A stretch of DNA of 64,000 nt from Piliocolobus tephrosceles. Taxonomy: Eukaryota; Chordata; Mammalia; Primates; Cercopithecidae. The stretch lies in assembly GCF_002776525.5 (NCBI RefSeq), contig NC_045436.1:7045918-7109917 (forward strand). The letters are read 5' to 3'. The notes below the pieces were generated by a model that worked only from the letters and a program-made list of their open reading frames with translations, made no database searches and was not told the origin of the DNA. Of this stretch, positions 12,054 through 23,045 are shown in pieces; positions within the stretch are counted from its first letter, which is position 1; each line of letters starts with the position of its first letter. The translations under genes and the position numbers were made by a program.

Positions 12054-13396
12054 ACACACAACCATGAGGAAAGGTGTCTTCTTTGTGGTGGAGTTATTAG
12101 GAAGAGAAACGTAGACTCAGAGCTAGTGTTGGCCTTTTTGGGGAAGAGATGGCCTGAGAATGATTCTAAGGTAGAAGAAAGCAGAGTTAACAGACGAATA
12201 TACCTAAGGTTCTAGTGTCATCATTTGAACACCTGGGTGCAACTGTATCTGAATTTTTTAGTGATATAAGCTAATACTATTTTTTACATGTAATAATGTT
12301 TGAGCTCAACTTCTCACATGTGCGACCAGGGTCTTTCCTGGTAAGAATGGTCGAGTGGTCGAGTAGAACCTTCAAGAAAGGTTTTCCTGTTGAGGGGGAG
12401 TGGAAGTCCGTGGTAGGTTCCCTGTGAGACAGGGCAGACTCCAACGCGAATGGCCGGTGAGAAGAGGTACTCGAGGAACTGAAGACTGTGGTGAACTGTC
12501 TTAAACCCCACTCCAGATTGCACGTCCTTCAGGAGTGAGCAGCTCCCACCTCTTCACCTTCCTATTCTCTGGTCTCAGCAACTTCATGATCAGAGTGTTC
12601 TGGGATATGAGCAACAAATGGCTCAATTTAGGGGACTGTTGTCTTTATAAGTAAAGTTGGAGTTGAAGAAGAAAGATTTACAAGCCACGTGTAGGTACTG
12701 GTGATCATTTGCTTTAAAAGCTTTCTCAACTAGGATAGGACAGCAACTAGTTGCTCCCAAGATGTCTACATGCCCCATCTGGTGAGGTTATCCACAATTA
12801 TCTGGTCCAGTGAGAACTGTTTCTGATTTCCACGGTGTGATTTAAAACTCTAGTAATCCATTGCTTGCCTTTGTCAAAATGATCTGCTCCCAAAGCCCCT
12901 ATTTAGTACTTGGAGCCGGATTTGAGAAGCAGATGAGGGGGATACCTTGTTGATTTCAGAGAGAGTGGAGATCTTTGTCAGGGCCCTTATTATGGGTAAC
13001 AGATTGCCCTTAGCTCTGAAAAGCTACAGTTACCCAGCACACATGACAGCTGTTTGTTTGAAAAGAAACAAGGGCCTATTGGAAAGCAGCACAGGTGTTA
13101 AAAGTGGCTGAAGATAAGTTGCCCCCATCTACGTTCTTCCTATTCCTCATAAAGAATTCCCTTCTAAAGCAGCTTTTTACAGATAAAGGGGAACAGATAT
13201 ACATAAAGGCAAGGAGGAACACCTATTTAGGGAGATTCAGGTGTTTAAAATCTTTGGCATTCAACAGCGGTGATGAGGCAAACCTGACTGGGTGAAGTAA
13301 AATAAATTTTGCAAGGGAAGGAAGATGCTCGCTTAAGAAGATATTTCAAGATCTCCCTATATGATGGATGTCTTTTCTAAAATTTTTTGATACTTC

Positions 13397-13695
13397 TTTT
13401 TTTTTTTTTTTTTGAGGCGGAGTCTCGCTCTGTCACCCGGACTAGAGTGCAGTGGCCGGATCTCAGCTCACTGCAAGCTCCGCCTCCCGGGTTCCCGCCA
13501 TTCTCCTGCCTCAGCCTCCCGAGTAGCTGAGACTACAGGCGCCCGCCACCTCGCCCGGCTAGTTTTTTTGTATTTTTAGTAGAGACGGGGTTTCACCGTG
13601 TTAGCCAGGATGGTCTCGATCCTCTGACCTCGTGATCCGCCCGTCTCGGCCTCCCAAAGTGCTGGGATTACAGGCTTGAGCCACCGCACCCGGCC
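13397..13695 (-). mobile_element. AluY, Old World monkey-type variant
   Basis: T run, GTGGCCGGATCTCAGCTC, CGGCTAGTTTTTTTGTA and GGCTTGAGCCACCGCACC. The target site TGATACTTCTT is present on both sides. Confidence 0.94.
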
Positions 13696-14923
13696 TGATA
13701 CTTCTTCTTTAGTTCCGGGAATGGTACACAAAATAGAAACACTGTGTTCTATAAAATTGCTCAAACCATAGTAGCTATTTATTGGAAGTGTTCAATTTCT
13801 GACTAGGGCCACACTGGACTCTTCACCCTCTCCTCCTGAGTTACTTAATATGCTAAATCAAGTTACTTAGCTACTCTCTGGATGAGTCACCATTTTGATA
13901 CCAAACTTAGACAATGGATCTATAACACTACAGTCAGTCACCATATATCCTAGAATTTCAGTCTAATAAAATCCAGTCTAGGTCTAAATAAGGACTGGAT
14001 TTATAGTTCTTAAACACTCTGTTAGACTGTCTTCATATAATTGACATCCTTCATTGCCATCTTTTGTGTGTTGATTTGGGGTTTGGTGTGAAAAATACTG
14101 TTTTTAGACATGTAGCTTATGCTTAAGTTCAAAGAACCCACTGACTTAGGTTATAAAGCATCCAGGTTACAATCGCAGGGCATAAGAAGGCTGGCACTGA
14201 GATTTCTTCTTAGAAGATCAGCAAAATTAGGTTAGGGGCAGGAATACAAATTATGTGAGATAAGCAGAGAATCCGCAGGAGGTCTTCTGTCAGCTCAGAT
14301 TTCCCCTCCGAGAGGGGAGCCTTAGAGATAGCATAGTTTCGTGCTAATCAGAATAAACAAAGGGGAATGAGGCCAATTCACAGTTGATAAATTTTGAGCA
14401 AAAGAAAAAACCTCTTTAGCTGATAACAATACTAAAGAGTTGATTAGCCCCTAAATTAGTTGGCAGTGTCCCTGCAGACTTGGTCCTGCAGCCCGCTTCC
14501 CTCTGAGAGACTCTGTAACCTCCTCAATGCAATCTTCTCTTAGAAGTAAAATCTGAACTATAAGATCAAGGAGAAAGAGCAGCTCTCCTTCCTCCCTAGG
14601 CAATAGCAACAACGGAGTAGGGGGTTCTTCGGGGGAAAGTAACGAAGACAGGTGCCATCTGTACTGTGGTTTTGAGAGGATTAATGCTGCCATGTCTATA
14701 AAGCACACGGTTAAGAGGAGTCAGGGGCAACAAGGTATTACTAAGCAGGAAAAGCTGAGCGGAAAGCAAAGGCTTTAGCTCAGAATTTGCGGCTCAAGTT
14801 TCTTGACAGTCCAAGAGAAAACAGTGAATAGTCTGCTAGAAACTAAAGGAGAGAATTGCAGTGCCTTGTCAGAAGGATAAGGCACAAATAACATTTGCTT
14901 TGAGAATGACTGTCAGCCCAGGC

Positions 14924-14924
<1 letters not shown>

Positions 14925-14956
<32 letters not shown>

Positions 14957-14972
14957 TGTGTGTGTGTGTGTG
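14925..14972 (+). repeat. (TG)n microsatellite with one interruption
   Basis: TG repeats interrupted once by a C (TGTCTGTG). The sense strand of TENM3 reads CA. Confidence 0.96.
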
Positions 14973-15164
14973 TTTTGGGTTGGAAGGGAGGTTGAGGGGT
15001 TGGTTCTGGTCGCTCTGCTTCCTACAGAATAGTAGTTGAGGCCCTCTATAGGTATAGAAAAGTAAAGGCTATTCAAGCTTCTCTGACAACCTTCTATGAA
15101 GTTCACTTAGTCGAGATGAGCACTTTTGAAAGCAAAAGAAGGAAAACTGGATAATACTAGCTGC

Positions 15165-15365
15165 TACTTAGAGCAGGGTCTGTGCCTGGCAATATGCTAC
15201 ATACTTCACATACATTTTCTCAATCCTTTCAAAAACTCTTTTATTGCTACTTTATAGATGCAACAATTGAGGTTAAAGTGATTATAAATTTTGTCTGAGG
15301 TCACATAATTACTACATGGTTCAGTGAAGATCTGTGTGCTCCAAAACCTACACTCTAACCCATGC
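15165..15365 (-). mobile_element. MIR
   Basis: Contains diverged reverse-orientation MIR text: GTCTGTGCCTGGCAATATGC, ACTTTATAGATGCAACAATT and GAGGTCACATAATTAC. Confidence 0.7.
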
Positions 15366-15534
15366 TTTATCGTACATGTGTACAGTCTCAAAACGAGCAG
15401 GGAGAATGGCTGGGGCTGGTGGAGTGGTAGGGGAACACAACCTAACCCACAGGGCAAGTGTCCATGGAGCCCCGTAGAGGAACTACAGCCCTCCTAAAAA
15501 TGCAGTGCTAAAGCTATGTCAAAACTGAACAGCT

Positions 15535-15827
15535 GGCCGGGCACGGGGGCTCACGCCTGTAATCCCAGCACTTTGGAGGCTGAGGTGGGCAGATCACCTG
15601 AGGTTGGGAGTTCGGGACCAGCCTGACCAACATGGAGAAACCTTGTCTCTATTAAAGACACAAAATTTGCCAGGCATGGTGGCTCATGCCTGTAATCCCA
15701 GCCACTTGGGAGGCTGAGGCAGGAGAATCACTTGAACCCAGGAGGCAAAGGTTGTGGTGAGCCGAGATCACGCCATTGCAGTCCAGCCTGGGCAACAAGA
15801 ATGAAACTCCATCTCAGAAAACAAAAT
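15535..15827 (+). mobile_element. Alu (AluS/J-like), upstream member of a head-to-tail pair
   Basis: Alu body starting GGCCGGGCACGGGGGCTCAC. Its A-rich tail runs directly into the next Alu. Confidence 0.92.
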
Positions 15828-15829
15828 AA

Positions 15830-16120
15830 GGCTGGGCGTGGTGGCTCATGCCTGTAATCCCAGCACTTCGGGAGGCCGAGGCGGGCGGATCACGAGGTCA
15901 GGAGATCAAGACCACGGTGAAACCCCGTCTCTACTAAAAAATGCAAAAAATTAGCCAGGTGCAGTGGACCTGGCCTGTACTCCCAGCTACTCGGGAGGCT
16001 GAGGCCGGAGAACGGTGTGAACCCGGGAAGCGGAGCTTGCAGTGAGCTGAGATCGCGCCACTGCACTCCAGCCTGGGCGACAGAGCTAGACTCTGTCTCA
16101 GAACAAAACAAAACAAAACA
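15830..16120 (+). mobile_element. AluY inserted in the tail of the preceding Alu
   Basis: Starts GGCTGGGCGTGGTGGCTC and ends in a (CAAAA)n tail. AACTGAACAGCT before the first Alu and AACAGAACAGCT after this one suggest that the first insertion's target duplication brackets both. Confidence 0.9.
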
Positions 16121-16667
16121 GAACAGCTATCAGACCCAACTATTCCATCCCTGGAGAGGTAATCACCAACTCTCACTCTATTCCCTGAAATTAGAATAGA
16201 GTACATGGAGGCTGAGCTCAGCGGGGAAAATAATAATTATTCTTAACCAAGGGCTTCAACTAGGTGGAATCTCACCATCTTTTTAAGCAAGCATCAAGTT
16301 AAGGATAAAATGTCACTAGAGTACAGCTTCCAGGGGACTGTTCTCTGTTACTGTTTTGTTTTTTTCCATCCATGCCTTTCAACAGAAGAGGCTGGAACAT
16401 TCTTTGCATCTTTTGGAATGTTAGTTATTAAAACACTGCTTTGGAGCTCCCAATTCACAGAGCCCTAAATACTGTGGTTGAGGAGAAGTCACCTGGGGAC
16501 CAGGAAAAGGAACAGAGAACAATGGACATGACGCAGTAGCTTGGTTACCACCTTGCCTTTTCCCTGAACGATAATAATCTTGCATTTGTTTCAGGAAAAA
16601 TGGAGAGCAAAATCATTCCATCAGCACTCATACATTTTTCAACCAATCGAATCTATGGGGATCACGG

Positions 16668-16685
16668 TTTTTTTTTTTTTTTTTT
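16668..16685 (+). repeat. T18 homopolymer
   Basis: A run of 18 T with no Alu body attached. In the TENM3 transcript it is an A run about 83 nt past the EGF8 exon donor. Confidence 0.95.
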
Positions 16686-16767
16686 GGCACCGGGTATCTA
16701 TGTACTCACTGTCACTTATGAACCTGTGCTCTGGCACAGACTCGTGTCCATGCTCAGCATTTCTCAC

Positions 16768-16914
16768 CTCCTTCATTGTCCTTGCTATCTGTACAGAGAG
16801 TCTCCATGGCTACATCACAGCCCGCTCCTCTCCATCCAGGCTGGCACACACAATGCCAGCCATTTTGGTCCAGGGTACATCTTCCATTGCTGTTGCACAG
16901 ACCAGGACAACCCT
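16768..16914 (-). CDS. TENM3: TENM3 exon encoding EGF-like repeat 8
   Basis: This 147-nt, phase 1-1 exon has acceptor CTTTGTCTCGACAG before AGGGTTGTCC and donor GGAG/GTGAGA. It encodes [34 protein letters not shown], then the linker [15 protein letters not shown]. All six EGF cysteines are present, plus one extra in the linker. Spliced to the next exon the split codon is GAT, giving KDNEG-D-GLIDC. Ser-Asn-Ser-Asn-Gly before Arg-Cys is characteristic of the teneurin EGF8. An 18-nt run of A on the sense strand lies about 80 nt into the following intron. Confidence 0.95.
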
Positions 16915-17821
16915 CTGTCGAGACAAAGAAGGAAAACACCAGTGATTTGAGTAGTGAGTTTTTGTACCTAAAATAAACAGATAAGGGACACTTAGTGGGA
17001 ACAGGCCTTTATAAACAGCACAAATACTGTAATTGCACATGGATAGAAACAGCAACATTATCTATGCAATCTAATTCTTATCCAAGTGGCATCTTTGATT
17101 GGCCTGACCCTTGAGACACCACTTACCTGTGCAGGACAGAAATATATGCAACGATCCACTAAATAGTTGCAGGCCAGACAAAATTAACTTACATTTTTTT
17201 CTCTTTAGCAAAGCAACAAGGTATATTGTGTGGTGTGGAAAAGCATCTCAACAAAATAATTTCAGAATCCCTTGTCTAGATTTGTAATCTGTTTTAAACA
17301 TTACTGGTCATTTATCAGGACATGCCTTCTTAAAACACCTTGTTGCTTAAAAAAATTCCCTCAAGCTCCAAAAGCATGAAAGTGGGTATAAGGATATGAA
17401 TGATGTTAAAAAGAGAACATTAATTTTATCTGGCCTCAGAGTTGCCGTATATTCATGTGAAATTACAGTGCATTAAATAATTGCACAAAGTATAGGCCAG
17501 TATTAATGACTATACTTTATGCCAAGAGTACATTCCTTGTCACAGAATAAGCAAAGCCCAGGAAATAGTGAAGCAGCTTAGCATCTATTCTAACAAACAT
17601 TAGGATTCAGGCTGCATACGGATGGGACAGGACCGACAGGATTTCCAACTAAATGTAATAGCTGTGCATATTGGATTACTTAGGACGGACAAAATGAAAT
17701 ACCATAAGGACCACAATAAAACATTGATAGACTGAACAAAAACACGGTAGTGACGTGCTTCAAGACAGATAGCGAAGAGTGGTATTTTGTGACAATCTCC
17801 CTAAGGCTTTTATGCTGTTAC
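16915..17821 (-). other. TENM3: Intron between the 18-nt microexon and EGF8 exon
   Basis: 907 bp of AT-rich sequence in which I recognise no interspersed repeat. CATAAAAGC occurs just inside this intron near the donor and again just upstream of the microexon's acceptor. Confidence 0.75.
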
Positions 17822-17839
17822 CTTTATATCCTATCTTGT
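17822..17839 (-). CDS. TENM3: TENM3 18-nt microexon, linker insert DKIGYK
   Basis: The minus strand reads CCCATAAAAGCAG, then ACAAGATAGGATATAAAG, then GTAACAGC. With AG/GT boundaries this gives an 18-nt phase 1-1 exon. Joined after the 27-nt microexon it reads AHYLDKIVK-DKIGYK-EGCPG. I recall DKIGYK at exactly this place in some vertebrate teneurin-3 sequences, which is why I searched for it. The order, strand, frame and position between the 27-nt microexon and the EGF8 exon all agree. The donor GTAACA is off consensus and the pyrimidine tract is interrupted, as expected for a regulated cassette. Inclusion cannot be judged from DNA alone. Confidence 0.8.
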
Positions 17840-19412
17840 CTGCTTTTATGGGCAAGGAGGGAAAATTTGGGAAACAATTAAAATAATTTAATATATCCAA
17901 AATCTATAATTGTTTCAGTCTAACATGACATTTAAAAAAAACAATTTTTGCCACTTCCTACTGATGATATCTGGCATGCAGCCAATGTGATCTGTTTATG
18001 AGGATGACACTTGGGTAGATTCTGGTGTCCTTGTTTATGAGTGTGATATGACACTGACAGAAGCGAGGAGAGAAATGCTCTAAAATTCTAAGACTAACTG
18101 GCTATTCATCAGATCTCTGTGGACACAGCTATTTATAATTTGGTGTCAAACATATTAATAAAAACACTTGCTACAGCAATTGGGTTTGTTTTGCAGCTTC
18201 TTATCATTTGAATGCTACTACTGTTCCAGGGACAAAATTTAAGGGAACAATCTGTTTTTAAAGATGTTTATTTTAAGTCTGTGTTAGAAGAATTATTCAT
18301 GTATTGGTGTCCCCTCCTCCACTGTGGAACGTGAAAAGAAAATATCGTAAAGAGACATTCTGTCTCTTAAGATCAGAGTTAACAGAAAGAAGACTATTTT
18401 GACTGTCTCCCATGGCAGAGTACAATGAAATAACACTTATGGATACCATCAGGTCAGGAAGAGATTAATTTTGCTGCTTCTTTTCGTTCAGACAATTACC
18501 GTCTGTATTTATGGATTATTCAATAAATAAAAGGTGAATCTTCTTGATGGATGTGTTTTTTTGTTTTGTTTTTAATGAAAACGCAAGGTTGAATTGCCCC
18601 ACTGACAAGGAGGTGCGGCAGCTGACTGACTGCACGTAAGATTTGGTATATGAAAGCCTGGATATTGCCATGAATATTTTCATATTCTAATGAAAAGCAC
18701 AAACAAGGAATAGAAAGTAGGTAATCTGAGGAGAAAGGGAAGGGGAATTTTCTCTTCTGAAAAAACTTTTTCCATCTATTTCTACGGTAACTGAAGATGT
18801 GAGAATCTGCTGTTTTCTGCTGAACAAGGTAATCAGTTCTTTTTTTATAGAATGTACAGTATTTATAGCTTTTAAAAAATAACAAAACATAAATTATGAT
18901 ATCACATATATTTTGAAACATTCAGGAAAAAACCAAAGAAGTTTCCATATGAAATAAATGAGATTTCTCTCAACATGTTAACCAGAATCTTCTTTAGATT
19001 GACAATTTCTTATTCTGTGATAAGAGTATTTGTGATTCTTTAGTTTAGAATTTAAAGCTCATTAAGCTGAATTGCCAACAATGAAGATCTTAAAGCAAAA
19101 AGAAAGAAAGAAATAAAGATAGAAAAAAAACCCCAAAACCAAAAAACAGCAAATATACCATTATCTTCAGTTTCTGGTTCTAGAGAAAACGCTTTTACAA
19201 AGGAATGAAATCTGTCATAACCCAAAATTATAAAAATGAGACACAGACATTTAAGTCTCAATACTTTAAATCCAAGGCATTTTACATAATTTAAGTCTGA
19301 TTTGTAATTTACAAAAATATGCATGGAAAACAGTCTATTGTCAAACCTAGTGATACACAGTTATATATAGATATACATGTAGATATGTCAACAAAGAGCA
19401 AGTATACAGTAC
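17840..19412 (-). other. TENM3: Intron between the two microexons
   Basis: 1573 bp with no Alu, MIR, LINE or DNA transposon that I can recognise. The stretch just upstream of the 18-nt exon is pyrimidine-rich (TTTTCCCTCCTTGCCC) and includes a UGC about 13 nt before the acceptor. UGC near a 3' splice site is the motif class used by the neuronal microexon factor SRRM4. Confidence 0.75.
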
Positions 19413-19439
19413 CTTTAACTATCTTATCCAAATAGTGAG
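19413..19439 (-). CDS. TENM3: TENM3 27-nt microexon, EGF7-EGF8 linker insert AHYLDKIVK
   Basis: The acceptor is a long pyrimidine tract ending TTTAATTTCCCAAG and the donor is AAAG/GTACTG. The 27 nt have phase 1-1, so inclusion adds exactly nine residues, AHYLDKIVK, between EGF7 (HCTI) and EGF8 (EGCPG). This matches the known alternatively spliced 'A' insert of teneurin-3. In mouse, Ten3 isoforms at this site are reported to affect homophilic recognition. The upstream tract contains CTGTCTGTTCTTTTTTCC, a PTB-like pyrimidine context. The exon lies far from EGF7 (23.6 kb) and is too short for ordinary ORF detection. Confidence 0.93.
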
Positions 19440-20630
19440 CTTGGGAAATTAAAAAGGAAAAAAGAACAGACAGACATTTCAGAAGTGTCACATGGGACAA
19501 GAAAATTTTCAGAATTTACATGCAAATTGAGTAGCTGCAGCTGACATAAGACTCACATCACACGACAGAGATGCACTTCGTATCTCCTAAAAATGCAGTC
19601 TATTCACGTTTTTAGCAAATGCAGTCATGATTCCAGGAAATACTCAGCATTTTCAACTAACTGAACTAACACCACTTTTCACAGATTCTTTGGAATGCAC
19701 TCTACTCTCGTCATTTTCAACATTCTCCTTTATAATGGCTGAGCAGGACAAATGGAATCAATTCTTTATTCTTAAAGAACTTTGGAAATTTACAACTATG
19801 AGATCTACAAATAATGAAACTTTAAAAGTTAATAAATAAGCAAAAAGAAGAAAGAAATTGAGACTCTTGAGCAAATGTAATATATTGACGTTATATTTGC
19901 AAAAGGCACATACAAGTTCTTTAGAAAATGATTACCCAGTATCTCTTGACTGCAAGCCAGATAATGATTTATCACATATATAGCCCATGAGGAAACAGGG
20001 ACTACTGTAAGATCCTGTTTATTTTCAGAAACCTACCGGAATAGGCTCTTTTTTCTCACAAAAGGTGTGTAGGAACAGTCAAGACTAAGACTGAATCTTT
20101 TTCTGTACCTGTACCTGCCCCTGTCCACTTGTTTCATGAGAATACAATTAGGCTATATCTTTCCCCTTGAACTGAGACATAAATGCCTCCCTCATTGTAG
20201 AGACCTAATATATTCTTAATAAGCCTCCCATCTCCTCGCTTTGTCAAAATTCATACATCTTTAATGATCTAAAATTGTGTTTCAAAGATGCTTATGTTGA
20301 TTGGTTTTCACTACTGACATATGCAAGTGGTAGCAGAACTCCTAACAGAATGATGGAAACTGTAACTTTCAGTTGGGCCACTCAGGTGTGGTGGTTCTGT
20401 CATGTGTGTAAACAGAACTGTATATGGTTTTGACACATCTGTACTGTGTATATGAAAGGATTCTTCACTTTGCCACAGGATTCTATTAGAGGCATTTGAA
20501 TTGCCTTTAAAAATAAGCATGTTTACAGCTAATTGATAATATGATGCAAGAAAAATTACGGTGAAGAAGATATGGTGTTAGGTACTACTCTGAAATTATA
20601 ATAAAAATAATTTACCTTTAAAAAAAAATT

Positions 20631-20932
20631 GTTATTTATTTATTTATTTTTTGAGACGGAGTCTTGCCCTGTCGCCCAGGCTGGAGTGCAGTTGTGCAAT
20701 CTCGGCTCACTGCAAGCTCCGCCTCCTGGGTTCACACCATTCTCCTGCCTCAGCCTCCTGAGTAGCTGGGACAACAGGCGCCCACCACCATGCCTGGCTA
20801 ATTTTTTTGTATTTTAGTAGAGATGGGGTTTCACTGTGTTAGCCAGGATGGTCTCAATGTCCTGACTTCGTGATCTGCCTGCCTCGGCCTCCCAAAGTGC
20901 TGGGATTACAGGCGTGAGCCACTGTGTCCGGC
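20631..20932 (-). mobile_element. AluY
   Basis: TTTA-type tail then a reverse-complement AluY body. The flanks AATAATTTACCTTTAAA and AATAATTTACCTTTTAAA form the target-site duplication. Confidence 0.94.
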
Positions 20933-22056
20933 AATAATTTACCTTTTAAACATTAAAATAAAAATGTATTATTGCATAACCGTCATATAATTTCTTTATA
21001 ATTCCTTCTATATGCTATATACTTTACATGCCATATAAACTAGTAGAGCCCTGTAATAGCTCTATTGATGATCTGAACATAAAGAAAGTGCCATCAAAAC
21101 TTCTGGAGTGTCTGATTCTCATAGGGTAGTATTTCTATGGAACTTCTCAGTTTACAAAAATGAATAACGCTGATCACTGTTAGAGAGTCAACCCTTTGCT
21201 TTTACATTAGTCCTGCACAACCAAAATAAAGAACACAACTTAATTCTGATCTGGATTAGCAGTTTTAATGGTGGACAAAATTATTTCTAATCAGCCAATC
21301 AGATTATTTTTGCCAAGAGAATCAATTATGCAAAAACTGTAGACTGATTTACAGGTAAAGGTAGGTCTTTGGGTCACCAGAACATCAGAGGTAGAACTCA
21401 AAGTACAAAATACATTTAAAATATATAGCCGGTCAAAAGTAACATGATACTTTGAATATTTGCAACACTTAACACAAGTTTTGCAAAAAACTAAAAACCA
21501 ACCATAAGAAAAAATATCTGTACTGAGAAAGATACCAAGATTTTTCATTTGCATTTTATATCATAGAGAATTGTGAGGCTGAGCGCTTAAAACTAAGAGA
21601 CAAAGAGGGAAAAACAACAAGGAATATTTTGGCATGGAAGAAAATCTTTCTGATAATACCACAAAAACCTGGTTCTAAATAATGAAGAAGTTAAAAGGAT
21701 ATGTCAATATATGAGGTTCAAATAATTATTAAAAGTAATAATCGCAACAATATAAACATCATTATATAAACCACAACAGGAAATAATAAAAAAATGCAGA
21801 CATGTTGGAAGAAGCCATTAGAAATAATAATCATAAAAATAATACAGTATATTTAAAAACTGATGTACCTAACAATTGCTGAAATGGATATTAGGTTGTA
21901 AGAAATTACTTTGAAAACTAACGAGTATGTTCTGACACTAGAGAAAAGTCATTCTTCGATCTACTAAGAAGCTGAAATTTGATTTATAGAATAAAATTCT
22001 TATAAAAATGGGTGCTGGACGTATAAAAGGGGGCCCATTAAAAAACTATTTTCTGG

Positions 22057-22371
22057 AGCTGGATAAGGTGGGTCACGCTTGTAATCTCTGCACTTTGGGA
22101 GGCTGAGGCAGGAGGATCACTTGAGGTCAGGAGTTTGAGAGCAGCCTGGCCAACATGGTAAAACCCCAACTCTACTAAAAACACAAAAATTAGCGGGGTG
22201 TGGTGGTGCATGCCTGTGGTTCCAGCTACTTGGGAGGCTGAGGCAGGAGAATTGCTTGAACTCGTTAGGCAGAGGTTGCAGTGAGGTGAGATTGTACCAC
22301 TGCACTCCAGCCTGGGTGACAAAGTGAGACTCTGTCTCAAAATAAAAGAAAACCACAAAAAACAAAAAAAA
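22057..22371 (+). mobile_element. Alu (diverged AluS-like)
   Basis: The first bases are degraded (AGCTGGATAAGGTGGGTC). The rest follows the Alu consensus and ends in an A-rich tail. Confidence 0.88.
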
Positions 22372-22814
22372 CCTCCACTACTTTCTAGTAAAATGCTGCA
22401 GTCATAAAATACTGTCCCTGGAGTTTCGATTATTTATGTTGGAAGAAGACCCACGTGGGACACACGGCATGAGTAGTACCGTATTTCCTGTGAGATGGCA
22501 AGTCTTCATCTTTTTTGGGTCTCAGATCTTTGAGTAAACTGGTGAAAGTTCTGGGTTCTCTTCCCAGAAAAATTCACATATGCTCACAAACACAACATGC
22601 CGCCTTTGATTTCAGCTCTGCCATGAGCCCTGGCTCTGTAATGTACAGATTATGAACACCTGGCTGATGTATTAATGATTCCTAAATTTCTAGCTCTGGC
22701 CCAGGTCTCTCTCTCCTAGCTCTGACCAGGTTCAGAATGATCCAGGGTGACACACATGAAGCACTTTGCCGCTAGCCTTGCTCACTGTAGGTAACAGATA
22801 ATTACACTATAGGC

Positions 22815-23045
22815 AAAGTAGGTAACAATAAAGGCTTCCTTTGTGCCAAATACTGTTCTAAGTGCTTATATTATTCTCTCCTTTCATCTTCACCACAACC
22901 CTGTGATGTAGTAACAGTTGAGACAGTAAATATAGATGAGGAAACAGAGGGGAGGAATGATTATTTTGGGCAAGGTAACGCCTTGGCAACCTAGGCTGCC
23001 TGGTTCCAGAGCTTGCTCTAAACCACTCTGTCACAATGCCGTCTC
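22815..23045 (-). mobile_element. MIR
   Basis: TGTGCCAAATACTGTTCTAA, ACAACCCTGTGATGTAG, GATGAGGAAACAGAG and TTGCTCTAAACCACTC follow reverse-complement MIR order. Confidence 0.8.

Larger units (their letters stand above)
927..16767 (-). other. TENM3: Intron between EGF8 exon and transthyretin-region exon (about 15.8 kb)
   Basis: This intron contains 11 Alus (listed separately), a Tigger-like element at 1099-1382, a Charlie-like element at 6025-6210, an old LINE block with an internal 153-bp duplication (6.8-7.7 kb), an L1M block (about 8.0-8.9 kb), GT tracts at 10360 and 14925, and a CAGGCC hexamer tract at 12018. The stretches 2728-3987, 4887-6024, 11220-13396 and 13696-15164 look like unique intron. 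No exon was recognised. Confidence 0.85.

Noticed and set aside
16668..16685. T run taken as an Alu tail
   Set aside because: The sequence on both sides is unique intron and no Alu body follows.
18520..18921. Minus-strand 133-codon frame in the intron between the microexons
   Set aside because: No recognisable domain or splice context. A length reachable by chance in AT-rich sequence.
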